The notes under the pieces are model-generated. The model was not told where the DNA came from. It searched no databases and was given only the letters and a program-made list of their open reading frames with translations. The translations under genes and the position numbers were made by a program. Below, piece by piece: positions 43,619 through 53,347 of a stretch of DNA of 64,000 nucleotides (positions are counted from its first letter, which is position 1; each line of letters begins with the position of its first letter). Origin of the DNA: an uncultured Saprospiraceae bacterium (lineage in GTDB: Bacteria; Bacteroidota; Bacteroidia; Chitinophagales; Saprospiraceae); NCBI GenBank assembly GCA_937997635.1, contig CALLFA010000050.1:1-64000 (forward strand), read 5' to 3'.

Positions 43619-46087
43619 CTAATTGTATCCAAAATGATTTTTATTTCCGATGCTTATTATTTCACTAAATACTCCTGCAGCAGTCACCTCTGCTCCTGCA
43701 CCTGGTCCTTTTACAACCAATGGCCGAGACGAATATCGACTTGTCGTGAAAACAATCATATTGTCAGATCCTTGTAAACCGTAAAATGGATTATCGGAAT
43801 CCACATACTGAACCTGAACTTTTGCTTTGCCGTTTTCCAAACTAGCGATATATCTAATGTCCTTATCTGTTCCCGCTTTCTCTATCAATGCTTCAAAGTG
43901 ATCTTTCTCTGTAGATAATGTATCTAGAAAATCTTCGACACTTGAGGCATTTATGGATGCCTCCGGAAGAATAGCTTCAACTTCTACGTCATTAGGCTCG
44001 ATCATGTAGCCCGCTTCTCTAGAAAGAATTAAAATTTTTCTTTTAATGTCCAATCCAGAAAGATCATCTCTCGGATCTGGTTCTGTATAGCCCAATTCTT
44101 TGGCTTGCAAAACGAGGTCTTTAAATGACTTCCCTTTTTTCCAATTATTAAAAATAAAAGAGACGGACCCACTTAATACCGCTTCTATCTTAACAATGCG
44201 GTCTCCACTTTCCATTAAAGAGCGAAGTGTAGATATCACTGGTAAACCGGCGCCTACCGTAGTCTCGTATAAGAAATCTACATTTTTGTGTCGGGCTAAT
44301 CGTTTTAATGTCGTGTACTGTGCGTAAGACGAAGAGTTTGCAACTTTATTTGGCGTACAAATGGAAATGTTATTATTGAGTACACTCTTATAAATGTCAG
44401 GCAAATCCTTATTTGCAGTATTATCGACAAAGACAGAATTAGGTAAATTCAATTGTGTCATATTTTCTACAAATCCAGCAATGCTACTATGAAGAGAAGA
44501 AGTATCCAACTCATTTTTCCAGTTTTGTAAATCAACTCCTTTATCATTGAAAATCATTTTCTTGGAATTGGCTAAACCTACAACATTTATCTGAAGCTTT
44601 TCTGTCTCGTTAAGGGATTGCTTTTGATCATTAATCTGTTTCAATAACGTCCCACCAATCAGTCCCACTCCAATCATAAACACATTGACTGTTTTGGCAT
44701 TTGAAAGAAAAAAAGAATCGTGTATTAAATTTAATGCCTTTATCTCGTCATCCGTTTTAATTGCAAAAGAAATATTTAGCTCTGAGGAGCCTTGAGCAAT
44801 GGCTGCAACATTCACACCTTCTTTTCCTAATGCTCCAAATAAGCGACCTGCTACCCCTGGAATTTTCCGCATATTTTGACCGACAACAGCAATGATAGTC
44901 AGATCATCAAATACAGAAACAGGCTCAACAAACGAGTTTTCAATTTCATTTTTAAATTCTTCTTCTATGGCGATAATTGCATCTTTCTTTAAATCTTTTT
45001 TAATTGCCACACAGATGGAATGCTCCGAAGAAGCTTGCGTAATCATGATCACATTTATCTTTTTTCTAGCCAGGGAGCTAAAAAATCGTGCAGCAATACC
45101 AGGAATCCCCATCATGCCCGAGCCTTGTAAAGTCAACAAGCAAATGCCAGACATGGAGCTCATTCCTTTTATGCGCGCATTTGATTCATCTGACTCTTTA
45201 CTGATTTTTGTCCCTTCAAAATCAGGATTAAACGTGTTGCGGATATAAATCGGAATACCTTTAGTCAATGCAGGTTGAATGGTCGGCGGGTAAATAACTT
45301 TTGCTCCAAAGTGAGACAATTCCATTGCTTCATTATAGCTGAGAGTGCCAACGGTATATGCTTTAGCAACTTTTCTTGGGTCGCAAGTTAACACCCCATC
45401 GACATCTGTCCAGATTTCCAATTTTTCAGTTTCTAATGCTGCTGCGAAAATGGCTGCTGTATAATCCGATCCTCCCCGCCCAAGGGTCGTTGTCAAGCCT
45501 CCGACATCAGATGCGACGAACCCAGTAATGACATTAAGGGTATTAGGGTTGTTTGTAAAATGTGTCTTGATGGCCTCATTTGTCATCGCAAAATTTACTC
45601 TTGCGGCACCAAAATTTTTATCTGTTTTAATGACTTTTCTCGCATCAAGAAAAGCAGCGTCAAGACCAATTTCTTTTAAATATTCAGCAATAATAAAACA
45701 GGAATTTCTTTCACCAAAACTGAGGATGTAATCCATGGTTCTTGGACTAACTTCTCTAACTAAATAGACACCTTTTAATAATTGTTTTAACGTGTCATGA
45801 TTTTCCGCTAAAATTTTATCTGCTTTAGTAAATGCATCTACAGATACCAATTCTTTTAGAGCGGCATCGTGTCTTTCGACGAACTGTTGATGTACACTTA
45901 AATAATCTTCATTCCCTTTTGCAGCAAGTTCACCCATCTCAATCAAACTGTCTGTAACTTTGCTAAATGCAGAACATACAATAGAAATATTTTCTCCTTG
46001 ATTGACACGGGAAGTTAATAACTCTCCAATGTGTTTTATTCTAGATGGTTCAGCAACTGATGTGCCACCAAATTTTAATATGTTCAT
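43619..46087 (-). CDS. thrA: Bifunctional aspartokinase / homoserine dehydrogenase
   Basis: An 822-residue fusion enzyme. Residues ~1-290 form the aspartokinase domain (KFGGTSVAEPSRIKHIG, SFGERNSCFIIAEYL, TTLGRGGSDYTAA), ~310-460 two ACT regulatory domains (for feedback by amino acids), and ~465-820 the homoserine dehydrogenase (NAD(P) motif MIGVGLIGGTLLKQI, TTVGAGLPVISTL, DPRDDLSGLDIKRK, GPGAGAEVTAAGVF). Order and length match ThrA/MetL. Its start overlaps the metX stop by four bases, so the two are coupled. Confidence 0.97.
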   Translation of the reverse strand: MNILKFGGTSVAEPSRIKHIGELLTSRVNQGENISIVCSAFSKVTDSLIEMGELAAKGNEDYLSVHQQFVERHDAALKELVSVDAFTKADKILAENHDTLKQLLKGVYLVREVSPRTMDYILSFGERNSCFIIAEYLKEIGLDAAFLDARKVIKTDKNFGAARVNFAMTNEAIKTHFTNNPNTLNVITGFVASDVGGLTTTLGRGGSDYTAAIFAAALETEKLEIWTDVDGVLTCDPRKVAKAYTVGTLSYNEAMELSHFGAKVIYPPTIQPALTKGIPIYIRNTFNPDFEGTKISKESDESNARIKGMSSMSGICLLTLQGSGMMGIPGIAARFFSSLARKKINVIMITQASSEHSICVAIKKDLKKDAIIAIEEEFKNEIENSFVEPVSVFDDLTIIAVVGQNMRKIPGVAGRLFGALGKEGVNVAAIAQGSSELNISFAIKTDDEIKALNLIHDSFFLSNAKTVNVFMIGVGLIGGTLLKQINDQKQSLNETEKLQINVVGLANSKKMIFNDKGVDLQNWKNELDTSSLHSSIAGFVENMTQLNLPNSVFVDNTANKDLPDIYKSVLNNNISICTPNKVANSSSYAQYTTLKRLARHKNVDFLYETTVGAGLPVISTLRSLMESGDRIVKIEAVLSGSVSFIFNNWKKGKSFKDLVLQAKELGYTEPDPRDDLSGLDIKRKILILSREAGYMIEPNDVEVEAILPEASINASSVEDFLDTLSTEKDHFEALIEKAGTDKDIRYIASLENGKAKVQVQYVDSDNPFYGLQGSDNMIVFTTSRYSSRPLVVKGPGAGAEVTAAGVFSEIISIGNKNHFGYN

Positions 46088-47112
46088 GGGTTGCTAAAAT
46101 GTTTGTGATAGAGTTCAGTCAATTTATCCGTTTCTACAAGGAATCCATCATGACCATAAACGGAATCAATACTTTCGTAAATGCCATTCGGAATGCCATC
46201 GGCTAATAATTTCTGCTCTACTTCTGGATATAATAAGTCTGTATTGATGTTTACAATAACTGTTTTTGCTTTTATTTTTGAAAGGGCTTCTGCTATGCCT
46301 CCTCGATCTCTCCCAACATTGTGCGTGTCCAGACTGTCTAATAGCTTGTAGTAGGAAAATGCGTTAAATCTATTTGCCAATTTCTCCCCTTGGTATCGTT
46401 GATAAGATGCCGCTCGAAATTCGGTCAACGTATCTTCATCGTCTGGTTGATATTCTTCATAACACAGATAATTTCTGTAAATCACCATGCCTATGGCCCT
46501 TGCTGCCTTCATGCCGGCAATACCTGCATCATCTCTTTTTTCTTTCCAACTTTGATCTCCTTCGATTGCCATTCTATGTGCCGTATGGATGGCTTTCCCC
46601 CATGAAGACTCTTTCGCTGAGCAAACGGACAAGTACATTTCTTTGAATAAGCTAGGTTCTAGAATCGCCCATTCTAAAGCATGACAGGCACCCATCGAAC
46701 CACCTACAGCAAGCTGAATATTACGTATTCCAAGATGATCTTTCAGTTTTTTGAAAAGCAAGACCTGATCTCTAATTGTTACTGTCGGAAAATCATGATA
46801 ATACTTTTCGCCAGTAACAGGATTGATGTCCAATGGACTCGTCGATCCATAACACGAACCAATAAGATTGACACAAATGACAAAATATTTATCACTGTTC
46901 AATATGCGATCCTCACCAAAAGAGCCGTCCCACCATTCTTCAATTTTTGAACTTGCTGTCAGCGCTTGAAATACCCAAATGACATTATCTCCCTGCTGGT
47001 TTAATGTTCCATAGGTATGATATGCCAACTTAAGTTGACTAAAGACACCTCCAAGCTCTAGCTGAGTCGGTTCGTCGATAGTGTAATATTGTATGTTATC
47101 TGTGTATGCCAC
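46084..47112 (-). CDS. metX: Homoserine O-acetyltransferase
   Basis: A 342-residue alpha/beta hydrolase-fold enzyme with the nucleophile Ser139 (AVGGSMGACHALEWA), Asp in VNINTDLLYP and His in YGHDGFLVET; LIGSCYGSTSP is also typical of MetX. It acetylates homoserine, the first step toward methionine. First gene of the metX-thrA-thrB operon, so homoserine made by ThrA can go to either methionine or threonine. A good TAnnTTTG promoter lies upstream. Confidence 0.95.
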   Translation of the reverse strand: MAYTDNIQYYTIDEPTQLELGGVFSQLKLAYHTYGTLNQQGDNVIWVFQALTASSKIEEWWDGSFGEDRILNSDKYFVICVNLIGSCYGSTSPLDINPVTGEKYYHDFPTVTIRDQVLLFKKLKDHLGIRNIQLAVGGSMGACHALEWAILEPSLFKEMYLSVCSAKESSWGKAIHTAHRMAIEGDQSWKEKRDDAGIAGMKAARAIGMVIYRNYLCYEEYQPDDEDTLTEFRAASYQRYQGEKLANRFNAFSYYKLLDSLDTHNVGRDRGGIAEALSKIKAKTVIVNINTDLLYPEVEQKLLADGIPNGIYESIDSVYGHDGFLVETDKLTELYHKHFSNP

Positions 47113-47127
47113 GGCGTTATTTAAACA

Positions 47128-47142
47128 ATCTGAATATCAGAT
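47128..47142 (-). promoter_or_regulatory. Small hairpin in the metX leader
   Basis: Perfect dyad ATCTGA-ATA-TCAGAT in the short leader between the metX promoter and its start codon. It could affect translation. No SAM riboswitch was recognised, and the leader (~40 bases) is too short for one. Confidence 0.35.
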
Positions 47143-47157
47143 GCAAAAATGAAGCCG

Positions 47158-47185
47158 CAAATATAGACGAAAAAGCAAACCGCAA
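47158..47185 (-). promoter_or_regulatory. Bacteroidota-type promoter of metX-thrA-thrB
   Basis: On the minus strand TATATTTG (47158-47165) is a perfect TAnnTTTG element, with TTG 17 bases upstream (47183-47185) and the start codon 46 bases downstream. Confidence 0.6.
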
Positions 47186-47245
47186 CTAATTTTTCAAGTG
47201 TATGGTGCATGGTGACCTAACGATTGTGCTGCCACCCTTCTATGG

Positions 47246-48169
47246 TTATTTGGTAGTTAAGCGAAATAGTGAAGAATCACCGGCCCCTTCATTCTCAGAA
47301 CTAATCCAAATTTCTCTAGACCCTCTATAAGAGATAGCCTCCGTTTGGCGTTCAATAGATAACGGAGTTCGATTGACATTCCCACTAAAAAAAGCATCAT
47401 TTTTCCAGTCACTAAGTATAATGATAAAGGAATAAAATTTTCTTTTGACAAAATCATTTCTGTAGCCGATAAGCGCAATTTCGTTTTGATCTTCTCGGAT
47501 ATCAGCGCCAGTAATCAAGCCCATTGTGTCAAACTCATCAACTTTTTTGGCAATATAATCTCCAGGTGTTTTGGGCAACTTGTACACCTTAGATTTTCTG
47601 TCTAACCAATTTTTGCTGAATATGTACAAATGGTCTTTGTAGCTTATTAAAGCTTCTGCATCAAAGTTGTGATTGTAGGCGTTATATAGAGTTATTTGAT
47701 CTTCGTAAGCGTATGTAATCGTTTGTGTAGGCACCAATTCTTCAGTTAACAAATCTTCTTTCAATCCCTTGAAAATTCTCAAGTTTTCTCTTTTGCCAAG
47801 ATTGTTACCAATATCCCCAACATAAAAATAAGTCTCATCAGCGGCAAGAGATTCCCAATCGACATTTGCAGGGACATCCAATTTTACTTGCTTAGATATT
47901 TCACCTCTATCATCCAATTGATACAAAATTTTGCCACCACCACTATCATTATTGGTCCACAAGTGATTAGAAATTTCAATTAGACCTGAAGTTTCTTTTA
48001 TACGAATGTCTGTAGAAGAATTGACAGCAATAGCGGTTAACGTATCTGTCATCATCAGTTCGGCAAGGGGTGAGCTATTTGGCAATATGGCTGGAGTCTT
48101 ACAAGAAGCTAAAAAGCTAATTATGACTATTAACTGAAAAAGTGGTAGGAGGAAAGAGTTTTGATTCAT
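47246..48169 (-). CDS. Lipoprotein with beta-propeller-like domain, unknown function
   Basis: A 307-residue protein. I chose the internal ATG at 48169 (the frame is open to an ATG at 48190) because it gives a clean lipoprotein signal: MNQNSFLLPLFQLIVIISF, then lipobox LASC. The mature part (ETSGLIEISNHLWTNNDSGGG, WESLAADETYFYVGDIGNN) resembles the SdiA-regulated/esterase-like propeller group. No catalytic residues can be assigned. Single gene. Confidence 0.75.
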   Translation of the reverse strand: MNQNSFLLPLFQLIVIISFLASCKTPAILPNSSPLAELMMTDTLTAIAVNSSTDIRIKETSGLIEISNHLWTNNDSGGGKILYQLDDRGEISKQVKLDVPANVDWESLAADETYFYVGDIGNNLGKRENLRIFKGLKEDLLTEELVPTQTITYAYEDQITLYNAYNHNFDAEALISYKDHLYIFSKNWLDRKSKVYKLPKTPGDYIAKKVDEFDTMGLITGADIREDQNEIALIGYRNDFVKRKFYSFIIILSDWKNDAFFSGNVNRTPLSIERQTEAISYRGSREIWISSENEGAGDSSLFRLTTK

Positions 48170-48269
48170 AGCACAAATGTAACAGAACAAAATTCAATAA
48201 TGACAGCTGTTCTAAAACTGCTGACAAATAAATTAGGATAGCCGTATAGAACACATTAATTTGTAGCAA

Positions 48270-49376
48270 ATGAAGCAATATTTATATCTACTTATTTCTA
48301 TTGTGCTCATCTCATGTGGAGGTGGTCCTGAGAAATTGTTCTCAGATGGTAATTATGAGAAAGCGTATAAGAAAGCATTGAAGGACATAAAATCAGGAGA
48401 AAAGAACAGAACACTTGATGCGATTTTGAATAATTCAATGATGGAATTAATTGCAGAAGCCAACAATGAAACGGAAGCGTTACTGAGATCTGATGTCGTA
48501 GAAGATTGGGAAGAAGCATACCAACTGAATGAGGAATTATTATCCCTTTACTACGATGGTAAAAGATACTTGGATTCTAATTTAAACGGAGATATTCAAC
48601 AAATTGAATTCAACAACAGTCAGTTAAAAGAGGATATAGTCTCAGCATTCGTCGGATTAGGAGATCGCAGTATGGAAGAGTATGGTGTTACTAGAAATAA
48701 ACAATCTGCACAGGAAGCGTATCTTTTGTATCAATCTGCTGCAGAATACAATACAGTTTTGACTGACAATAATTTGAGGAATAAATTGGAAGAGGCTTTA
48801 ATTGCAGGCACAGTTTTTATTGATGTTTCTGTTGGCGTATGGGACATAGGATACAAATATGAGATTGAGAGAAAATTTGAGGAGTTAGAAGATAATGACG
48901 ATCTTTTCTATGAAGTCACCTTTGATCAATTCAATGCAAATACAGATTGCCGATTGGACATAGAATTTGCAAGATTGAATGTAAGTACGAACAGTCAAAC
49001 ACGGACAGAACGATTTAGTGAACAAGTATTAGACGGTTACGACACGAAGATAGATACAACAGGAGCAAGAGTTCGAGTTCCAAAATATACACAGGTCACA
49101 GCAGAAGTCAGAATTACAGATGAAATAAGATTGTATACATGGAACATCAGAGTCGACGTTGATGACAGAAGCAACTATTGTGATTTCAGAGACAATCAAT
49201 TTCAAGTCTCACAAGAAGTTGTTGTTACAAATTATCAAACCCAAGGAGACGATAGGGCAATACCAGATACTTTCAGTAACAATACTGCTCAGACATTTTC
49301 AAATAATGACGAACGGAGATTGATAAATGATCTTATAGACCAATCGCTTTATGACATTGAGCGGTATTATTTTTGA
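48270..49376 (+). CDS. TPR-like lipoprotein, unknown function
   Basis: A 368-residue protein with lipobox LISCGGG directly after a short hydrophobic start. Residues ~20-170 look like TPR-type helices (LFSDGNYEKAYKKALKDIKSG, EDWEEAYQLNEELLSLYYDG). The C-terminal half is beta-rich and acidic (VTAEVRITDEIRLYTWNIRVD). I recognise no named family. Confidence 0.75.
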   Translation: MKQYLYLLISIVLISCGGGPEKLFSDGNYEKAYKKALKDIKSGEKNRTLDAILNNSMMELIAEANNETEALLRSDVVEDWEEAYQLNEELLSLYYDGKRYLDSNLNGDIQQIEFNNSQLKEDIVSAFVGLGDRSMEEYGVTRNKQSAQEAYLLYQSAAEYNTVLTDNNLRNKLEEALIAGTVFIDVSVGVWDIGYKYEIERKFEELEDNDDLFYEVTFDQFNANTDCRLDIEFARLNVSTNSQTRTERFSEQVLDGYDTKIDTTGARVRVPKYTQVTAEVRITDEIRLYTWNIRVDVDDRSNYCDFRDNQFQVSQEVVVTNYQTQGDDRAIPDTFSNNTAQTFSNNDERRLINDLIDQSLYDIERYYF

Positions 49377-49430
49377 TATCAATTAGAATACTATAATCTA
49401 AGGCTACTTATTTTCTTCTGAATCCTATAC

Positions 49431-50051
49431 TCAGTTCTTTAAATATTTTGCTACAGCTGCAGCTTTGTTATTTACATGTAAAATCTGATAAATACGTTTG
49501 ATGTGAGATCTGATGGTATCAATAGAGACATCCATTTGAGTTGCAATTTCTTTATAACTCAGTCCATCGACAAGGCCATTCATTACGTTAAGTTGTCTAG
49601 GTGTAAAGTTTGTATTCTTTTTTGTACTGCCCGATGCTAGGAATTCTGACAGCTTTCTGGCAATAGTTGGTGACATATACGAGCCGCCGTTAAACACAAT
49701 TCTTACTGTTTGAAAGATATTTTCTAGAGACGTGGATTTTGCCAAATAAGAACATGCGCCTGATTGCAAAGCTGTGAATATTTTTTCATGTTCATCAAAG
49801 GCAGTCAACATGATAATATCTAATTTTGGGTATTTTTCTTTAATCAATGGTAAAGCTTCAAGACCAGAAATGCCTGGAAGGCCAATATCCAAAATCATAA
49901 CATCAATGTTGGTACCACTTAGATCGCTTATCATAAAGTCCTCTACAGAAGAATAATCTGCGAGCACTTCAATTTCTTGTTGAAATCCACTAAAAGTCAC
50001 CAGATTGCGTCTGATGGTTTCATCATCTTCTATTATAATCAAATTCATCAC
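49431..50051 (-). CDS. NarL/FixJ family response regulator
   Basis: A 206-residue protein: receiver domain (1-~120; acidic IIEDDE, phosphoacceptor Asp55 in VMILDIGLPG, Lys in SYLAKSTSLEN) and LuxR-type HTH (~142-206; TPRQLNVMNGLVDGLSYKEIATQMDVSIDTIRSHIKRIYQIL). It follows the NarX-type propeller kinase gene on the same strand. A CAC-N8-GTG dyad lies in the 50-base gap between the two genes, suggesting separate control or autoregulation. Confidence 0.94.
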   Translation of the reverse strand: MMNLIIIEDDETIRRNLVTFSGFQQEIEVLADYSSVEDFMISDLSGTNIDVMILDIGLPGISGLEALPLIKEKYPKLDIIMLTAFDEHEKIFTALQSGACSYLAKSTSLENIFQTVRIVFNGGSYMSPTIARKLSEFLASGSTKKNTNFTPRQLNVMNGLVDGLSYKEIATQMDVSIDTIRSHIKRIYQILHVNNKAAAVAKYLKN

Positions 50052-50085
50052 AATTAAAGATATAACAACTTTAACACTTACTTGT

Positions 50086-50099
50086 CACATAAACATGTG
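50086..50099. promoter_or_regulatory. Operator-like dyad CACAT-N4-ATGTG (site 1)
   Basis: CACATAAACATGTG, identical to site 2, in the gap between the propeller kinase and its NarL regulator, 35 bases before the regulator start (minus strand). Confidence 0.7.
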
Positions 50100-50101
50100 G
50101 C

Positions 50102-53100
50102 TTATGTTATAGGAGAAACCAATGTTGTTTGGAATCCTAGACCGTTGTGTGTAAACCGATATTCTGCATTTATTTTTAGAGCTCGTTCTTTTAAATTCTT
50201 CAAACCTTGTCCAGAGGTTTTGATCGGTTTTTGATCTCCATAATCCTGGATGGTCAATTTAATGTGATTGTTGTGTTTAAGAAGTGAGATGTCCACCTTT
50301 GTTGTCGAAGAATGTTTGAGTATATTGTTAATAGATTCTTTAGCAATCAAATATATATTTTGCCTAACAACAGGATTGAGTTTTTGGCTAGTATTAGATT
50401 TGATGTTTGAGTCAAAAGTGTACGATAAGTCGCTTGTAGGCAAGACATCCTGAATATAGTCTAACAACCTATCTTTCAAATCCATGGAACTATCTTTTCT
50501 TGAGTCAATTGCCCACACTGTATCTCTCATCCTATGCATTGCCTCTCTACTTCTTTTAGAAATTCCACCCGCTAATTCTTTGACCTCTCCTGTCGCTACG
50601 GTTTCAATTAATTCTGACTGCATTGCTATTCCTGTTAACATGGTACCGACATCATCATGGAGATTTTTTGAAATACTAGACCTTAATAATTCAAATTTTA
50701 AAAGCTGCTTGTAACGCAACCAAAAAAGGAGAGCGCAGAAACTAATACTAAGTAAAAATACAAACATGCGAAACAAGGTCGTCTTATACCAAGCTTGGTT
50801 AATGGTAAAACTTATAATTTTATGACCCTTAGTAATTGTTTCTGGATTGACACCACTTTTCGCATATAATGTGTATAAACCAGGATCAAGGTTGGTAAAT
50901 CTGATTTCGGGAGATGATTGAATTGGAGACCACTCCTGGTCAAAACCGTCCAATAAAAAACTGTAATATGTACGTGCATCTCTGTCAAAATTTGGCTTGA
51001 CCATTTTAAAGTAGACCATTTTATCGTTGTGCTGAAAGCTTAACTTTTGGACAGCATCTATAGAAATCACTTTGGTTTCAAATTCGCTGGTATTTCCATT
51101 TAGATATTGTACTGATAGGAGTTGAATAGAGGTATCATATGGCTTTGGTGCGTTAGTCAGTTTATCAGCATCTAAAATGTAAACGCCATTTACTGAACCA
51201 AAATAGTAAGAACCGTCTGGATGTTTAAAGCAGGATTCTCTATTAAACTCCTCGTTAGCAATTTTGCCTGGCAAGTTTAATTTTTCAAAGCTGCCTTGAT
51301 TTTTATTAAAGCGGACTAAACCATTATTTGTACCATACATAATGGTACTGTCTTCGTCTATAGCAGAAAAAAAGTGGACATCACTCGTTGTTGGTAGAGT
51401 GTGGACGACCAGTGAATCTGTTTCATTATCACCATCGAGCAGTATGTCTAACACTTTGTTTTTAGAACCAATAAGCAATCGACTATCGTTATCAATTAAA
51501 TTATAGTGATTGGCATCATTATCACTTTTGATGGAGTCTTTTGTCAGCCGATTAAATGTTTTGGTTAACAAGTCATAGGCGTAAGTACCAGCACTATTCG
51601 TGCACAAAAACAGTTTTGTAAAATCTTGGCTAAGGACTAAGTCATTGATTTGACCAGAATTTCGCAATCGTTCTGGCAAGTCAATTTGGACCAGTGATTT
51701 TTCCTCCAGATTATATGAAAATAATCGCACTTGATTACCATTTTCAAAACAAGTTGACATCCAGATATCGTTAGGAGGCATGACAACATTAGTCACATGG
51801 CCATTCTGTTTACCAGGTATAAGTTCTTCCAAAGACTCACTTGTTACATGATAGAGAATGTCATTGACAACAATATAATCTTGTATTGTGTGCAATGAAT
51901 AAATTCCATTTGATGTAACAGATTTCAATGTATCAATTGCTAGAATTGTTGTCTCTTCTTTTTCAAAAACACCTGAGTATGAAGCTAACCACAGATTGTT
52001 ATTTACATCGATATCGATGCCCCTCATACTACAATATCCTTCGCAAAACCGAGAGTCACTTCGTAGTTCTATGCCATAAGAATTATCAGATTGATGCACC
52101 ATAACAAGTCCATAGCCTGAACTAAGCCAAATGACATTATAGCTATGTTCATTTATAGATGTAAAATGACTGATCAACGGAGGAGATTCCATTTTTTCAA
52201 AGGACTTAATCATTTCATGGAAATATTCCTTTGATTCCATGGTTTCTTTGGAGTACTCAACAAGAAGTTTGACACCAAACAACCAAAAAGAATTTTCGAC
52301 ACATTTAAATTTGTGGAATTTGCCTAATGCAATATCTAATGAGTGTGGAGTCCGATTGAATTTAGAACGATGTGCATCCCATTTTTTAAAATTACTTTCT
52401 GTCCTATCATTATTCTCAAATAACCATACGTCATCTTTATCTTTGGAGAGCAAGAGCGTAGAGCCTAATTTATTTATTTGATATGGAATGGATACTGCAA
52501 AGCTATTTTCAATATCAAGCGTGTAAATCTTTTCGGTATCGGAAATAAAAATAGTTGAGTCATTACATACCATACTCGTGATACCCTTCAATTTGATATC
52601 AGTAACAAAGGAGATGGATGAGCCATCTTCGGAGTGATAGAGTGCATACTCATTTCCAGTCTTCTTACGTATTAAGATGTAAAAGCCACCATAACTATCT
52701 GGAAGAAGGTAATTCTGTAAATAAAGCGAACCTGTTTCTTCATTACTAGAAATGGGGATTAAATCTTTTTGGTCGGTAGGAAGAAGTGCACAGACACTAA
52801 TCACTTTACGTTGAACGGGATCAAATGTATAAAATTGAAACTCTTTAGTTGCAATCAACAGATGACCCTTAATATTTTTATTGTACAACTGCACATTAGA
52901 AAAAGGGATAGGGTATTCTATGGATTGATGTGAAAATGGAATGAACGTTTGTCCATCATAGGCCACTAAAGAGTTAGGTGTAGCAAACCAAACCAAACCA
53001 GTAGAATCTTCATAAATGTTTTCTCGACAATTGATAAAGCTTCCATCTGAATAATCAATAAAGGAAAAGTCGTACTCCTGCTCTTGAGCGAAGACAAAAG

Positions 53101-53149
53101 AAATTGAAAATAAAAGAAAAATGAACGTAGGAAGAATTCGAAGATTCAA
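50102..53149 (-). CDS. Propeller-domain sensor histidine kinase, NarX/HisKA_3 type
   Basis: A 1015-residue protein: signal peptide (LPTFIFLLFSISFVFAQ), propeller repeats (~25-690), Y_Y_Y domain (~700-770; FTNLDPGLYTLYAKSGVNP), transmembrane helix (~790-810) and HisKA_3/HATPase kinase with His831 in ISKNLHDDVGTMLTGIAMQ and a C-terminal GQGLKNLKERALKINAE. Senses an unknown periplasmic signal and phosphorylates the NarL-type regulator encoded 50 bases downstream. Operator-like dyads (sites 2 and 3) lie just upstream. Confidence 0.94.
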   Translation of the reverse strand: MNLRILPTFIFLLFSISFVFAQEQEYDFSFIDYSDGSFINCRENIYEDSTGLVWFATPNSLVAYDGQTFIPFSHQSIEYPIPFSNVQLYNKNIKGHLLIATKEFQFYTFDPVQRKVISVCALLPTDQKDLIPISSNEETGSLYLQNYLLPDSYGGFYILIRKKTGNEYALYHSEDGSSISFVTDIKLKGITSMVCNDSTIFISDTEKIYTLDIENSFAVSIPYQINKLGSTLLLSKDKDDVWLFENNDRTESNFKKWDAHRSKFNRTPHSLDIALGKFHKFKCVENSFWLFGVKLLVEYSKETMESKEYFHEMIKSFEKMESPPLISHFTSINEHSYNVIWLSSGYGLVMVHQSDNSYGIELRSDSRFCEGYCSMRGIDIDVNNNLWLASYSGVFEKEETTILAIDTLKSVTSNGIYSLHTIQDYIVVNDILYHVTSESLEELIPGKQNGHVTNVVMPPNDIWMSTCFENGNQVRLFSYNLEEKSLVQIDLPERLRNSGQINDLVLSQDFTKLFLCTNSAGTYAYDLLTKTFNRLTKDSIKSDNDANHYNLIDNDSRLLIGSKNKVLDILLDGDNETDSLVVHTLPTTSDVHFFSAIDEDSTIMYGTNNGLVRFNKNQGSFEKLNLPGKIANEEFNRESCFKHPDGSYYFGSVNGVYILDADKLTNAPKPYDTSIQLLSVQYLNGNTSEFETKVISIDAVQKLSFQHNDKMVYFKMVKPNFDRDARTYYSFLLDGFDQEWSPIQSSPEIRFTNLDPGLYTLYAKSGVNPETITKGHKIISFTINQAWYKTTLFRMFVFLLSISFCALLFWLRYKQLLKFELLRSSISKNLHDDVGTMLTGIAMQSELIETVATGEVKELAGGISKRSREAMHRMRDTVWAIDSRKDSSMDLKDRLLDYIQDVLPTSDLSYTFDSNIKSNTSQKLNPVVRQNIYLIAKESINNILKHSSTTKVDISLLKHNNHIKLTIQDYGDQKPIKTSGQGLKNLKERALKINAEYRFTHNGLGFQTTLVSPIT

Positions 53150-53217
53150 TTTACATGCGCTATTAGTTAATTAGATAGAATGTTATGTTAAAATTGGAAG
53201 CCAAAAGTGGCATTTAC

Positions 53218-53231
53218 CACATAAACATGTG
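53218..53231. promoter_or_regulatory. Operator-like dyad CACAT-N4-ATGTG (site 2)
   Basis: CACATAAACATGTG, base-for-base identical to site 1, 69 bases upstream of the NarX-type kinase start and in the divergent region shared with the small LuxR gene. Confidence 0.7.
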
Positions 53232-53260
53232 ACAAGAATAGCAAAATTTAGGCTTTTTGT

Positions 53261-53274
53261 CACCCAAATATGTG
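53261..53274. promoter_or_regulatory. Operator-like dyad (site 3)
   Basis: CACCCAAATATGTG, 10 of 14 positions like sites 1 and 2, with flanking TGT and ATA. It ends 24 bases before the TATATTTG element of the small LuxR gene, thus close to its -33 region. Confidence 0.65.
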
Positions 53275-53298
53275 ATATGAGAAACAAAAATCTTAAAC

Positions 53299-53306
53299 TA
53301 TATTTG
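53299..53306 (+). promoter_or_regulatory. Putative -7 element (TATATTTG) of the small LuxR gene
   Basis: Perfect TAnnTTTG match, 41 bases before the start codon. No TTG at -33; an operator-like dyad lies there instead, which fits an activator-dependent promoter. Confidence 0.5.
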
Positions 53307-53347
53307 TCATATTAGCTAAAAGTTCCTAATATAAAATCAGACTTCCT

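Noticed and set aside
47113..47160. SAM riboswitch before metX
   Set aside because: The leader from the predicted start is too short and lacks the known SAM-binding core.
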